Shown in pieces: positions 8,016 to 17,284 of a stretch of DNA of 64,000 nt. Position numbers and translations under genes: made by a program. Positions within the stretch are counted from its first letter, which is position 1, and every line of letters starts with the position of its first letter. The DNA comes from Nitrospirota bacterium (GTDB taxonomy: Bacteria; Nitrospirota; Nitrospiria; Nitrospirales; Nitrospiraceae). The notes below the pieces were generated by a model. It ran no database searches. It was not told the DNA's origin and worked only from the letters and a program-made list of their open reading frames with translations. The stretch covers positions 1 through 64,000 of the forward strand of contig JBFMAX010000001.1 of the NCBI GenBank assembly GCA_040755395.1. Direction: 5' to 3'.

Positions 8016-9029
8016 CTACCGAAATAGCAGCCACAGCCCGAGGAAATAGCCGACGATCATGACCATGCTGTCAGGTTCGATCAGCAGATAGCGCTTTTCC
8101 ACCCGGTACATAATACCCATGAGACCGACGTTCATCAGCAGAATGCTCCATAAGGCCGTCAGCGCGTGCGCGGGATCGACCGCGCTCAGCAGAGGTCCCT
8201 CGCGAAACGCGGCATCGGCGAAAAAGAAGGCCGCCATGTTGAAGGCGTTGCTGCCGAAGAGGTTGCCGACGGCCAGATCGAAGGCGCCCAGGCGCACGGC
8301 CGCCAGCGCCGTGACCAGCTCCGGCATGGAGGTGGTAATGGCCACCAACGACGTGCCGATGAACGTCGCGCTGACGCCGGTCCCCTCGGCGATCTCCTTG
8401 GCCGAACCGGCCAGGAGCGGTGCCGCGCCAAGCAACGCCAGCGCCGAAATGAAAAACCCCGCCAAGGCCCATCGCAGCGTCTTACGCCGCTTCCCATGCC
8501 TGTCCTCCGCCAACACCGCCGCTTCTGCGACTGCTTCCTGCTCCCGCTGGCGGCGCTTCACATCTTCCTGCCGGAAGATCATCCGCATTCCTAAGACGTA
8601 CATCACGAGCAGGAGCACACTGCCGAAGCCGATCCCCGCATGTTCCACATCCGCTCGCAAGAGCACCAGAAACGCAGCCAGCCCGGTTAGGACCATCGCC
8701 AGAGAGGCCACCAGGGTATGTTCGAAGGCCGCCTGCTGCCACACCCGCCTCCTCCGATACGCAAGATCGATCACGCCCAGCGTCAGCATATTGCTGAGCC
8801 CGGCGCCAAAGAGATCGCCAGCGGCGAGATCGGGCGCGTGAAGCAGGCCCGCGCTCATGGTGGTGAAGACTTCCGGCAACGATGTGGCGGCGGCCATCAG
8901 CAGCACGCCGATCCAGAGCCGGCCCAACCCCGTCAGCTCGGCGATCCGATCGCCGTATTGCGAAAGCTTCGTGCCGGCAAAGACGATCGCCACGGCGCTC
9001 AGCGCGAAAAGCCCCCACGTCAGCACCAT
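8016..9029 (-). CDS. Ca2+/cation antiporter (CaCA family)
   Basis: 337 residues with about ten membrane helices and the two alpha-repeats that define the family: AAATSLPEVFTT near residue 47 and ITTSMPELVTAL near 230, each followed by a G(D/N)LFG motif. It would exchange Ca2+ or another cation for Na+ or H+ across the inner membrane. A charged cytoplasmic loop (RRQREQEAVAEAA) separates the halves. The ATG at 9029 follows GGAGAGG; the preceding TTG is the alternative start. It is upstream of the P-ATPase on the same strand, suggesting a cation-homeostasis pair. Confidence 0.88.
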   Translation of the reverse strand: MVLTWGLFALSAVAIVFAGTKLSQYGDRIAELTGLGRLWIGVLLMAAATSLPEVFTTMSAGLLHAPDLAAGDLFGAGLSNMLTLGVIDLAYRRRRVWQQAAFEHTLVASLAMVLTGLAAFLVLLRADVEHAGIGFGSVLLLVMYVLGMRMIFRQEDVKRRQREQEAVAEAAVLAEDRHGKRRKTLRWALAGFFISALALLGAAPLLAGSAKEIAEGTGVSATFIGTSLVAITTSMPELVTALAAVRLGAFDLAVGNLFGSNAFNMAAFFFADAAFREGPLLSAVDPAHALTALWSILLMNVGLMGIMYRVEKRYLLIEPDSMVMIVGYFLGLWLLFR

Positions 9030-9068
9030 CAAGCCTCTCCTCCGCGGCCGAGAAGCCGGCCCTGGCGT

Positions 9069-9422
9069 TCACCGAGTCAGCGACCGGACATAGGCGAGCA
9101 CGTTTCGGCTCTCCTCCTCCGACAACCGCAATTTCCACGACGGCATGTTCGGTTTGCCTTCGTGCAGCGTCTTCAGCAGTTCTTCGTCGGATTTGCCCTT
9201 GGTCGACGGCGAGGTGAGGTTCGCCGGCTCCGGACCGAGCAGCCGGTAGCCGTCACCTCTGCCTTGCGGACCGTGACATCCTGCGCAATGCCGCTGATAC
9301 AACGCCTTGCCCCTTGCCAGGTCGCGGGCCGGCGAGCCGGTCTCAGCCGACGCGCCGATCCCGCCCATGATCCCCAGATTCCAGAGCGTCGCCGCCACCC
9401 CCATCAGCCACGCACTCTTCAT
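9069..9422 (-). CDS. small periplasmic cytochrome c
   Basis: 117 residues with a signal peptide (about 1-26) and one CAGCH haem c site. Downstream lie the sixth-ligand region MPSWK and the class I ending ILAYVRSL-like (NVLAYVRSLTR). It is a soluble electron carrier or a subunit-like cytochrome. The ATG overlaps the TGA of the upstream decayed cusA (ATGA), so it may have been translated by coupling to that operon. It also has its own GAGGTGACG site. Confidence 0.88.
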   Translation of the reverse strand: MKSAWLMGVAATLWNLGIMGGIGASAETGSPARDLARGKALYQRHCAGCHGPQGRGDGYRLLGPEPANLTSPSTKGKSDEELLKTLHEGKPNMPSWKLRLSEEESRNVLAYVRSLTR

Positions 9423-10531
9423 CGCGTCACCTCTTCCGAAACCACCTCCGACATGTCGTCCGCAAACAGCTTCTCCTCGGCGGCAGGAGCCTTCGGCCGA
9501 TCGCCGGGCTCCTCGAACCAGCGGTACAGCGCGGGCAGCACGACCAACGTGAGCAACGTCGAGGTGAAAAGCCCGCTGATCACCACCGTCGCCAGCGGCC
9601 GCTGGATTTCCGCCCCGATGCCCTGCGAAACCGCAAGCGGCAGAAGCCCGAGCAGCGTCGTCATCATCGTCATCGTGACCGGGCGGAGCCGCAACGTGCA
9701 GCCGGCGATGATCGCCTGGTCCGTCGGCCGCCCTTCGCCCCGGAGCTGATTGACATAGGATACCAGCACGATCCCGTTCCCCACCGCAAGACCGAACAAT
9801 TCGATGAAGCCGATGGACGCCGGCACGCTCAGGTACTGGCCGGTGAGCCACAGTGAGACGACCCCGCCGATCAGCGCGAAGGGAAGATTGAGCATGATCA
9901 GGATCGCGTACCTCCACGAATGGAAAGCGACGAACAACAGGAAGAGAATCAGGCCCAGGGCGATCGGGACCACGATCATCAAGCGGGCATTGGCCCGCTC
10001 CATGTTCTCAAAGGCGCCTCCCCACGTCACAACGTAGCCTTGCGGCAACCGCAGCTCCGTCGCCAGCTTCCGGCGCCCTTCATCCACCACACTCCCGATG
10101 TCGCGATCCACCACATTGAACCCGATATAAATGCGGCGGCGCACCTGTTCGCGGCTAATGCGCGCCGGTCATTCCCGCATCTCGATGGTCGCCAGCTCGC
10201 TCAAAGGGATCGGCGCACCGGTGGCGGCCTTGACTCGAATCTCTCCGATGGCCCCGACGCTGTTGCGATACACTTCCGGAAATCTGAGGATGAGCTGAAA
10301 CTTGATCGCGCATTCGGTCCTGATGCCGGAGATCAGTTCATCGACGCGTTCCTGGATCGGTTGGCTCATGAGGACCGAAATACCGGGAATATCGGCCAGC
10401 CGCCGGCGAATCGCGTCCACGAGACCCGATTTGGTCTTGGCGGTGGTCCAGGTCTCTCGCGGACGCAGCAAGACGACCGGGTCGCTTTCGTTCGGCTCTT
10501 CCGGCGCGTTGGCGATCTCAGAGCAGCTCAA
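9419..10531 (-). pseudogene. decayed CusA/CzcA-type RND efflux pump
   Basis: The first 120 codons give the porter-domain sequence IANAPEEPNESDPVVLLRP and RRRLADIPGISVLMSQPIQER. An in-frame TGA at 10169-10171 interrupts it; the same frame then resumes (ISREQVRRRIYIGFNVVDRD) through the last five membrane helices to 9419. The first half of the pump is absent, and about 75 residues are missing after ECAIKF, where the normal sequence continues before LILRFPE. Full-length family members have about 1,030-1,060 residues. An intact homologue is at 13993-17175. Confidence 0.85.
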
Positions 10532-11084
10532 GCCGGTTCCTGGCTTCGCGCGCCTCTGCGCAAGCCGTTCTCAACTCCGCTTCGCGTTTCTGAAACTCGG
10601 CAAGGCTGACCGCCCGGTGCTGGTAAAGATCATGAGTTCGTTCATAGACCAGTTCCGCTTCGTGTAGTTTCGCCGTCGCCTTGAGATACGTCGCCTCGGC
10701 CAAACCGAGCTCCGTACTGTGGAGCAGGGCCAGCAGCTCGCCTTTCTTGACGTCCTGGCCGAAGTCCACATACACCTTCACCACGCGCCCGCGAATCAGG
10801 GTGGTGACATCGGCCAGTTCGTTTTCATTGGGCTGTACCGTGGCGGGAAACTCCCGGTACAACCGGAATTCGCCGCGGGTCACGGGGTGGACCTCGATCC
10901 CCGCCCGCACGATCTCGTCAAGTTTCAGGCGCAAAATGCCCGAGGGTGCGGCGGCCGGAGCGGGCTTCGCGCCGGAAGCCTCGTCTCCCTCTCTGCCGCA
11001 ACCCGGCGGGCCGACCAGACACATCAGCAGGACGACCGCGCAGAATTGCCGGAGTGAGCGCGTAAGACGACCCGGCGGCGTCAT
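10518..11084 (-). pseudogene. truncated CusB-type periplasmic adaptor
   Basis: The start ATG at 11084 gives a lipoprotein signal (LVGPPGC), then the adaptor's barrel and lipoyl parts (VKVYVDFGQDVKKGELLALL) and part of the coiled-coil hairpin. The frame stops at ARNRLELL, about half the usual 400 residues. The sequence passes within some ten bases into the middle of cusA in another frame, so one deletion appears to have removed the second half of cusB and the first half of cusA. Confidence 0.82.
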
Positions 11085-11751
11085 CGCTTCTTCACGGCGG
11101 TGCACAAGTACGGCTTCACCATCTCCCAGGAATCTGTGGTGTTCACGGGAAACTCGGAGATCGGACAAAAGAAGGGCGGAACCGCACGCCACAACCGCAC
11201 CGACGCCCCTCACCAGGCCTATGCAGACAAGGCACTGCTCCCACTCTCGTTGCGTCCGGCAAAGGTCATAATTACCCACGAGTGACCGAGGCAAGCCTAA
11301 TGCCAGCCTAGGCCGTTGGAACGAGGCAATTTCTTAAAGGATCTTGCAGCGGCGACAAGACGCTTCAGACGGCACAGTGGCAGAAAGGGGCAGCTTCATT
11401 GGAACCCCAGGCCCAAAACACCCCGTGCCGCGGCCTGAACCGCGGGGATGGTAGTCGTCTCCCACGGTAATCGGGTAACCATCGAGGCACGAGATAAATT
11501 TCTTCACTATAGAGATAGGCGCAGGATCGGTCTGCCGATCTTGCACTTGGTAACGGTAGCCTGAATCCTTGGGCGAGCCACCATTCTCCCTTTTCTTTCA
11601 TTTCGCATCGGACGCTGTGAACGGCGGAATGAGCAGACGTGGAAAGAAGAACAACTGGCCACGTTGGAGAGAGGCCAAAGAAGCAGCATCCCGCAATAAA
11701 GGATGCCGTGCGCCCAGTCCACTGTTACAGGATACACCTCGAATATAAGGG
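11085..11751. other. non-coding or degraded stretch bordering the low-GC island
   Basis: Only short, poorly composed open frames are present and none has a motif. Base composition falls from the GC-rich background towards about half G+C going right. It may be debris of the missing outer-membrane gene of the decayed cus operon or of the island's insertion, but nothing recognisable remains. Confidence 0.4.
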
Positions 11752-12417
11752 CTACTTATAGTTTGCTCGGAAGCTGTTTAAGAAGCTTGTTATTCGATCA
11801 AAAGCTGAATGATCAAGCGGTATTAAGGTTTCCGGACGGCTCCAGGCCCATTTCAAAGGCGTATATGGATCACTCTTGCACGCGGCAGACAAGAAGCAAC
11901 GCATTTGCAGTTTAGATAACTTCGATTTCGGCCAAGATTCCGCATTCGTACAACGAACGAAATCCTCAACACATGGTCTAAGGCTAAACCACTTGTCGAG
12001 GGCTGCCCCCAGGCAAAGCGTTTCCAGATTGCCAGGTTGGTCCGCTTCAGGAAGTAAGACTACTGCGATGTCCGGCGATCCACCGCGCGTAGCAATTGTA
12101 AAAGGCCGGTCAGGAACCGGGTAGGTCTCAGCTGATTCAATTTGTTCTCTAAGCTTTGCGAACGCACTGCCTGCATCGTCATCGCTGTCGGTCACAATGA
12201 CTATGCCGGAGATCTTTTCGAAGCCCTCAAGGACCCTAAGGGCGACGAGTAATTGGCCAAAACCTTTCTTGCCTCCAGTGTCCGACTCTGGTTTTCCAGG
12301 GAAAGCGACTTGAAAACCGTTCAAATTTCTTTGTTCTACGAGATGCCGAAAAAATGCTTCGTCATCTTCTCCTTCTCCGACAATCAAACATGGACCAACT
12401 AACGGCCTTGGAACCAA
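11752..12417 (-). CDS. TOPRIM-fold nuclease-like protein (DUF3226/OLD type)
   Basis: 221 residues starting at a TTG (12417), ten bases after the ATPase stop codon and preceded by AGGTAGGG. The TOPRIM acidic signature is visible: the glutamate in LIVGEGEDDEAF near residue 15 and the DxD of IVIVTDSDDD near 72-76. That layout fits DUF3226-like or OLD-type TOPRIM domains, which cleave nucleic acid with metal ions. Paired with the upstream ABC-type ATPase it resembles two-gene anti-phage modules (PARIS, split OLD). G+C is clearly lower than in flanking genes. The fold is well supported; the exact family and the defence role are inferred. Confidence 0.72.
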   Translation of the reverse strand: MVPRPLVGPCLIVGEGEDDEAFFRHLVEQRNLNGFQVAFPGKPESDTGGKKGFGQLLVALRVLEGFEKISGIVIVTDSDDDAGSAFAKLREQIESAETYPVPDRPFTIATRGGSPDIAVVLLPEADQPGNLETLCLGAALDKWFSLRPCVEDFVRCTNAESWPKSKLSKLQMRCFLSAACKSDPYTPLKWAWSRPETLIPLDHSAFDRITSFLNSFRANYK

Positions 12418-12427
12418 AAGATGATCC

Positions 12428-13483
12428 CTACCTCACTTCGAGATCCTGATCCATTGCGCTACGAAGCTCCTTTCCGCTAAACATTCTGATATTGCAGCGA
12501 TCATCTTGTCTCTCAGCTCTTAAGAGTCTGAAGTCATCCTGATTCTCTTTAAGCAACGGTGACAGTGCTCTGAGGCAATCCAAGCTGTGAGTTGAGGCAA
12601 TCAATTGAACATCGTAGTCCTTTGCGAAAGTAAAGAGAGAAGACCAGATAGTAGACAATCTGTCGTAGTAAAAGCCATTTTCGATCTCGTCCACGTAAAC
12701 AACTCCATGAGGGTTGCTCGCAATGGCTAACAGTAGACTCACAAACTTGTTGATTCCACCGGAAACCAGCGTTAGCGGCAGCCTTCGACTTATCGAAGGC
12801 GCCACCAATCTTGCGTATACCATAGGCGAGCCAGAATCTATCTCGACGGATAATCCCTGAATATAGGGGAATTCTCTGTTGAGAGCCTTGACCAATTCGC
12901 CTTCTTTCCCTTGTTTGCTAAGCTCTGAAAAATGAGCAGCGTTTTCCTCGGCATTCGGATTATGGAACGAAGCAAATAGGGAACCAGGGAGCGGATCGAT
13001 GAACTGGCCGACGTTCAGACCTCGCGGTGTCAATGCGGGTTTAACCTCAAAGGTTTTGCCTCCGCTTATTGTCCATTCCATCCTGATGGGTGTGATGACT
13101 GACATATCATCCCTCTTCTCCAGGATGGGAATAGTCAAGGATTCCTCGGATCTATAATAGATCTTCAAGGACCTGTCCGCTCCGTGAGTTCCGGACGTCC
13201 TAATGGATATCTGTCGATTTTGGTCAAATGCGTAAAATAGGTCTCGCCACAAGGACTCGTAGAATCTTCTTTCGTAAGTGATCTTCAGAACATCTCCAAA
13301 ACCCCTCCATCCGCGCAAGCGCAAGAAGACCTCGGCAGATCCTGCAGCCACAAGAAAAAGAGACTCCAGGAAAGCAGTTTTACCGGTGGCGTTTTTCCCG
13401 ACCAGTAAGTTAATTCTGCTCAGACCATCAAGGTTCAATTTCTCAAAACACCTAAAATTTTGAATTTCGATTGTGCTGATCAT
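12428..13483 (-). CDS. ABC/AAA-type ATPase of a putative defence module
   Basis: 351 residues beginning MISTIEIQNFRCFEKLNL, the usual start of RecF/OLD-like ATPases. Walker A is GKNATGKT (about 29-36). An ABC-like signature TLVSGGINKF is followed by Walker B VVYVDEIENG and the switch histidine in LIASTHSLDC. It has no nuclease domain of its own; the downstream TOPRIM gene would supply one. Both genes have lower G+C than neighbours and lie between a decayed and an intact cus operon, suggesting lateral arrival. The ribosome site before the ATG is weak. Confidence 0.85.
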   Translation of the reverse strand: MISTIEIQNFRCFEKLNLDGLSRINLLVGKNATGKTAFLESLFLVAAGSAEVFLRLRGWRGFGDVLKITYERRFYESLWRDLFYAFDQNRQISIRTSGTHGADRSLKIYYRSEESLTIPILEKRDDMSVITPIRMEWTISGGKTFEVKPALTPRGLNVGQFIDPLPGSLFASFHNPNAEENAAHFSELSKQGKEGELVKALNREFPYIQGLSVEIDSGSPMVYARLVAPSISRRLPLTLVSGGINKFVSLLLAIASNPHGVVYVDEIENGFYYDRLSTIWSSLFTFAKDYDVQLIASTHSLDCLRALSPLLKENQDDFRLLRAERQDDRCNIRMFSGKELRSAMDQDLEVR

Positions 13484-13992
13484 CTAGACAATGTGCTGAG
13501 ATTCCTTGCACACCTCCCTAACTAGCGCTGCATAATACGTTACCGGATGTTTTTTGTCACGCTGTGAAGTGTGCCCCAACTGGCTTGGTTGCTTCCGCTG
13601 GGTGCATCATCGACCCCTTTATATTCTTCCCACTGCATTCGAACTGTAATGGGTACCTGGCACAGTCTTAGATGTTACCTTCAAACTTGTTGTTTTCTCC
13701 GCGTGTATTGGAGCTTGCATCAAAGCCGTCTTGTGCTCCGGCGTATCACGTCCAGGCGGCTGGGCTGGAATTCCTGCCGCACATCGCCGTAGTGGGCGGG
13801 ACACAACTTGTCGCAGCATGCGGCCCTTGCTTCCGAACAGCAAGGGCGAAGCCTGTACTGTTTGAGGCCGCTGCGGCCGAGTTTACAGGATTCGAGCAGG
13901 CAAGGCTTAGTTGGGTGCCCCCGGAGGCGTCTTCAGCGGCAGAATTCCGGCCCAGCCACCGTTCCCACTCCAAACGGCCAGGGACCCATTGC
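13484..13992. other. intergenic, no gene recognised
   Basis: About 500 bases between the ATPase start and the cusA stop. Open frames on both strands lack ribosome sites and sensible composition. Composition returns to GC-rich towards 13700. It may hold the island boundary and the promoter of the ATPase-TOPRIM pair, but I see no clear -35/-10 pair. Confidence 0.4.
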
Positions 13993-16900
13993 CTAACTGG
14001 GCTTCGTGCAACGGGTGTGAGCGGAGGCAGTCAGTCCATCGCTCTTCCCCTCGCGTCCCGTCTCTTTGTCCTTCCGCCACCGCCACGTCACATACACCGC
14101 CGGGATCACGAACAGGGTCAGGATCATCGCTGAAAGTACCCCGCCCACCTGCGGAGCCGCGACCCGCTTCATCACGTCCGCCCCAGTCCCCGTCGCCAGC
14201 ATGACGGGGACCAGGCCCAGCACGTCCACCAAGCCGATCATCGCCATGGGCCGGATGCGTTCCACCGCGCCGCGCTGGACGGTTTCCAAGAGATCGTCCA
14301 GGGTTTTCAACCCGCCCGCCGCCTTGCGGCGGGCGCAGGCCTCGTCCAAATAAGCCAGCATCACCGCGCTCGTTTCGGCCGCGGTGCCGACGACGGTGAT
14401 GATCCCGACCCAGACCGCGATGCTCATGTTGTACTCCAGCGCAGCCAGGTACCAGATCGCGCCGACCAGCGCGAGCGGCACGCCCAGCATGACCATCAGC
14501 GTTTCGGCAACGGACTGGAACGTGAGATAGAAGACCACGAAGATGATCAACAAGGTCAGCGGGACCACGACCGCCAGCCGTTCCCGCACCCGTTGCATGA
14601 ACTCATACTGTCCGGACCAGGCGATCGTGTAGCCCGGCGGCAGCTCGATTTTCCCCTGCACAGCGCGCTTGAGGTCCTCCACATACCCACCGACGTCCCG
14701 CCCGGCCATATCGACGTACACGTAGGCCGCGAGGCGGCCGTTCTCGTCGCGGATCATCGGGGGCCCGCTCACGAAGCGCAGCGCGGCGAGTTGCGCGAGC
14801 GGCACCTGGATGCCCGCCGGTGTCGTGACAAGGACCCGCTTGAGCTTCTCCGGATCGTCGCGCAGCTCCCGCAGGTAACGGACGTTGATCGGATAGCGCT
14901 CGCGCCCTTCGATCGTGGTTGCGATATTCTCCCCGCCGATGGCGGACTCGATGATCCGCCCCACGTCCATCACCTTCAGACCGTAGCGCGCAATGTCCTC
15001 GCGGTTGATCTCGAAATCCAGGAAGTATCCGCCGGTGACCCGCTCGGCGTACACGCTGCGGGTCCCCGGCACCTCCTTCGCGACCATTTCCACATGTCGC
15101 CCGATCCGTTCGATCTCCTTGAGGTCTGAACCGAAGATCTTGATGCCGACCGGCGTCCTGATGCCGGTGGTCAGCATGTCCACCCGGTTCTTGATCGGCA
15201 TCGTCCACGCGTTGGTCACCCCTGGGAACTGCAATGCTCGGTCCATCTCGTCGATCAGGCCTTCATAGCTGAGGCCTGGCCGCCACTGCGCTTTCGGCTT
15301 CAACATGACGACCGCTTCGATCATGCTGAACGGCGCCGGATCGGTGGATGTCTCGGCCCGTCCGGCTTTGCCGAAGACCCGCTCCACCTCGGGGAACGCC
15401 TTGAGCTTCTGGTCCATCAGTTGGAGGAGTCGGCCGGCTTCGGTCACCGAGAGGCCGGGCAGCGTCGTCGGCATGTAGAGGATCGTCCCTTCGTACAGGG
15501 GCGGCATGAACTCGGAGCCGAGTCGCTGAAACGCGGGAACCGTTCCCGCCAACAGCGCCAGAGCCGCCAACACCACCAGGCCGCGGTGGCGCAAACAGCC
15601 CCTGAGGGCCGGCGAGTACAGCCGCTGCAGCAGCCGGCTCACCGGATGGCGCCGCTCCGGAAGAATCCGGCCCCGCATGGCGCCCGGGAGCACCGCCGGT
15701 ACGAACGTGATCGCGAGCACCGCGCAAGCCGCGATGGCGAGATTGTTCGTCCAGGCCAGGGGCCGGAACAGCCGGCCTTCCTGCTCCTGCAGCGTGAAGA
15801 TCGGGATGAAGGAGATCGCGATCACCACCACCGACGCGAACGTCGCCGGCCCGACTTCCTTTGCCGAGTCGATCAGGACTTTGGCGCGGTCTCCTTGCCG
15901 GCCTGCTTGCTCCCATTCCTCCAACCGCTTGTGCGCGTTGTCCACCATCACGATCGCGGCGTCCACCATGTCTCCGATCGCCACGATGATCCCGCCCAAC
16001 GACATGATGTGGACGCCGATGTTCATCAGGTACATCGGCACGAACGCGATCAGCACGGCCAGCGGCAAGGTCAGGATCGGGACGGCGGCCGATCGGACGT
16101 GAAGGAGGAACAGGACGATCAGGGCGCCGGTCACGATCAATTCTTCCGCCAGGCTTTCGTACGCCGTGGCGATGGATTCTTCGATCAATCCGCTCCGATC
16201 GTAGGCGGTCACGACCTTGACGCCCTTCGGGAACGACGGTTCCAGCTCCTTGAGCTTGGCCTTGACGCGCTCGATGACGCTCAGCGCGTTCTCGCCGAAG
16301 CGCATGACGACGATGCCGCCGACCGCTTCCCCGATCCCGTCCATTTCGGCCAGCCCCCGCCGCATGTCCGGGCCGAGACGGACCGTCGCGACATCACGGA
16401 GCAGGATCGGCGTCCCGCTCTCGCTCACCCCGACGGCGATCTTCTCGATGTCACTGACGGCCTTGATATACCCGCGGCCCCGGATCATGTACTCGATTCC
16501 CGAGAACTCCACAACCCGGCCGCCCACATCGTTGTTGCTTTCCCGGATCGTTTCGATGATCGCCGGGATGGACAGCCGATAGGCCAGCACCTTGGTGGGA
16601 TCGAGGTTGACTTGGTATTGCCGGACGAAGCCGCCCACGCTCGCCACCTCGGCCACGCCCTCGACCGCGCGAAGCCAGTAGCGCAGATACCAATCCTGGA
16701 AGCTGCGGAGCGAGGCTAGGTCGTGCTGCCCCGACTCGTCCACGAGCGCGTACTGGAACACCCACCCGACGCCGGTCGCGTCGGGGCCGAGTTGCGGCGC
16801 GACCCCTTCGGGCAGGCGCCCTTCGAGCTGGCTCAGATACTCCAACACGCGGGATCTCGCCCAGTAGATGTCCGTGCCGTCCTTGAAGAGCACATATACA

Positions 16901-17175
16901 TAGGAAAACCCGAAGTCCGAGAGCCCGCGCACTACCGTGACCTTCGGCGCGGACAGCAAGGCGGTCACGATCGGATAGGTGATCTGGTCCTCCACGAGAT
17001 CGGGCGAGCGTCCCGGCCACGTCGTGTAGACGATCACCTGGGTATCGGACAGATCCGGCAGGGCATCCACCGGCGTCTGCCGCACGGCCCACAGTCCGGC
17101 CGCCGCGGCAAAGAACACCAGCAGCAGGACGAAGAACCGGTTCTTCGCGCTGAACTCGATGATGCGTTCAACCAT
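13993..17175 (-). CDS. cusA: CusA-type heavy-metal RND efflux pump
   Basis: About 1,060 residues, full length for the HME-RND family. The proton-relay helix reads AIGDMVDAAIVMVDNAHK, close to the Cu+/Ag+ CusA form rather than the divalent CzcA form. The porter domain starts after QTPVDALPDLSDTQV and the C terminus has a full set of membrane helices. Driven by protons, it would export Cu+ or Ag+ through CusB and CusC. The start at 17175 (MVERIIEF) fits the family; the ATG at 17190 lies inside a heptad array. It is the last gene of cusCBA. Confidence 0.93.
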   Translation of the reverse strand: MVERIIEFSAKNRFFVLLLVFFAAAAGLWAVRQTPVDALPDLSDTQVIVYTTWPGRSPDLVEDQITYPIVTALLSAPKVTVVRGLSDFGFSYVYVLFKDGTDIYWARSRVLEYLSQLEGRLPEGVAPQLGPDATGVGWVFQYALVDESGQHDLASLRSFQDWYLRYWLRAVEGVAEVASVGGFVRQYQVNLDPTKVLAYRLSIPAIIETIRESNNDVGGRVVEFSGIEYMIRGRGYIKAVSDIEKIAVGVSESGTPILLRDVATVRLGPDMRRGLAEMDGIGEAVGGIVVMRFGENALSVIERVKAKLKELEPSFPKGVKVVTAYDRSGLIEESIATAYESLAEELIVTGALIVLFLLHVRSAAVPILTLPLAVLIAFVPMYLMNIGVHIMSLGGIIVAIGDMVDAAIVMVDNAHKRLEEWEQAGRQGDRAKVLIDSAKEVGPATFASVVVIAISFIPIFTLQEQEGRLFRPLAWTNNLAIAACAVLAITFVPAVLPGAMRGRILPERRHPVSRLLQRLYSPALRGCLRHRGLVVLAALALLAGTVPAFQRLGSEFMPPLYEGTILYMPTTLPGLSVTEAGRLLQLMDQKLKAFPEVERVFGKAGRAETSTDPAPFSMIEAVVMLKPKAQWRPGLSYEGLIDEMDRALQFPGVTNAWTMPIKNRVDMLTTGIRTPVGIKIFGSDLKEIERIGRHVEMVAKEVPGTRSVYAERVTGGYFLDFEINREDIARYGLKVMDVGRIIESAIGGENIATTIEGRERYPINVRYLRELRDDPEKLKRVLVTTPAGIQVPLAQLAALRFVSGPPMIRDENGRLAAYVYVDMAGRDVGGYVEDLKRAVQGKIELPPGYTIAWSGQYEFMQRVRERLAVVVPLTLLIIFVVFYLTFQSVAETLMVMLGVPLALVGAIWYLAALEYNMSIAVWVGIITVVGTAAETSAVMLAYLDEACARRKAAGGLKTLDDLLETVQRGAVERIRPMAMIGLVDVLGLVPVMLATGTGADVMKRVAAPQVGGVLSAMILTLFVIPAVYVTWRWRKDKETGREGKSDGLTASAHTRCTKPS

Positions 17176-17184
17176 CGTCAAACA

Positions 17185-17284
17185 CGTCATGCGTCATGCG
17201 CGACACGTTATGCATCATGAGTGACAGAACCGGGTATTTCTTGTCCTCTCCACGCTTCGCGCATCACGTCTCACGCATCACGTC
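17185..17284. repeat. 7-base-period array between cusB and cusA (array 4)
   Basis: Six heptads from 17185 (CGTCATG twice, CGCGACA, CGTTATG) and four from 17253 (CGCTTCG, CGCATCA twice, CGTCTCA) fill most of the gap between the two genes. The array covers the region where a cusA ribosome site would be expected. Confidence 0.6.

Noticed and set aside
11334-11737. Possible gene on the minus strand in the low-GC border
   Set aside because: The frames are short, lack ribosome sites and contain no motif.
11752-13483. Calling the ATPase-TOPRIM pair PARIS outright
   Set aside because: The TOPRIM protein could not be tied to DUF4435 by eye; only the general architecture is shared.
13672-14133. Plus-strand open frame next to cusA
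   Set aside because: It overlaps the end of cusA antisense and has no supporting features.
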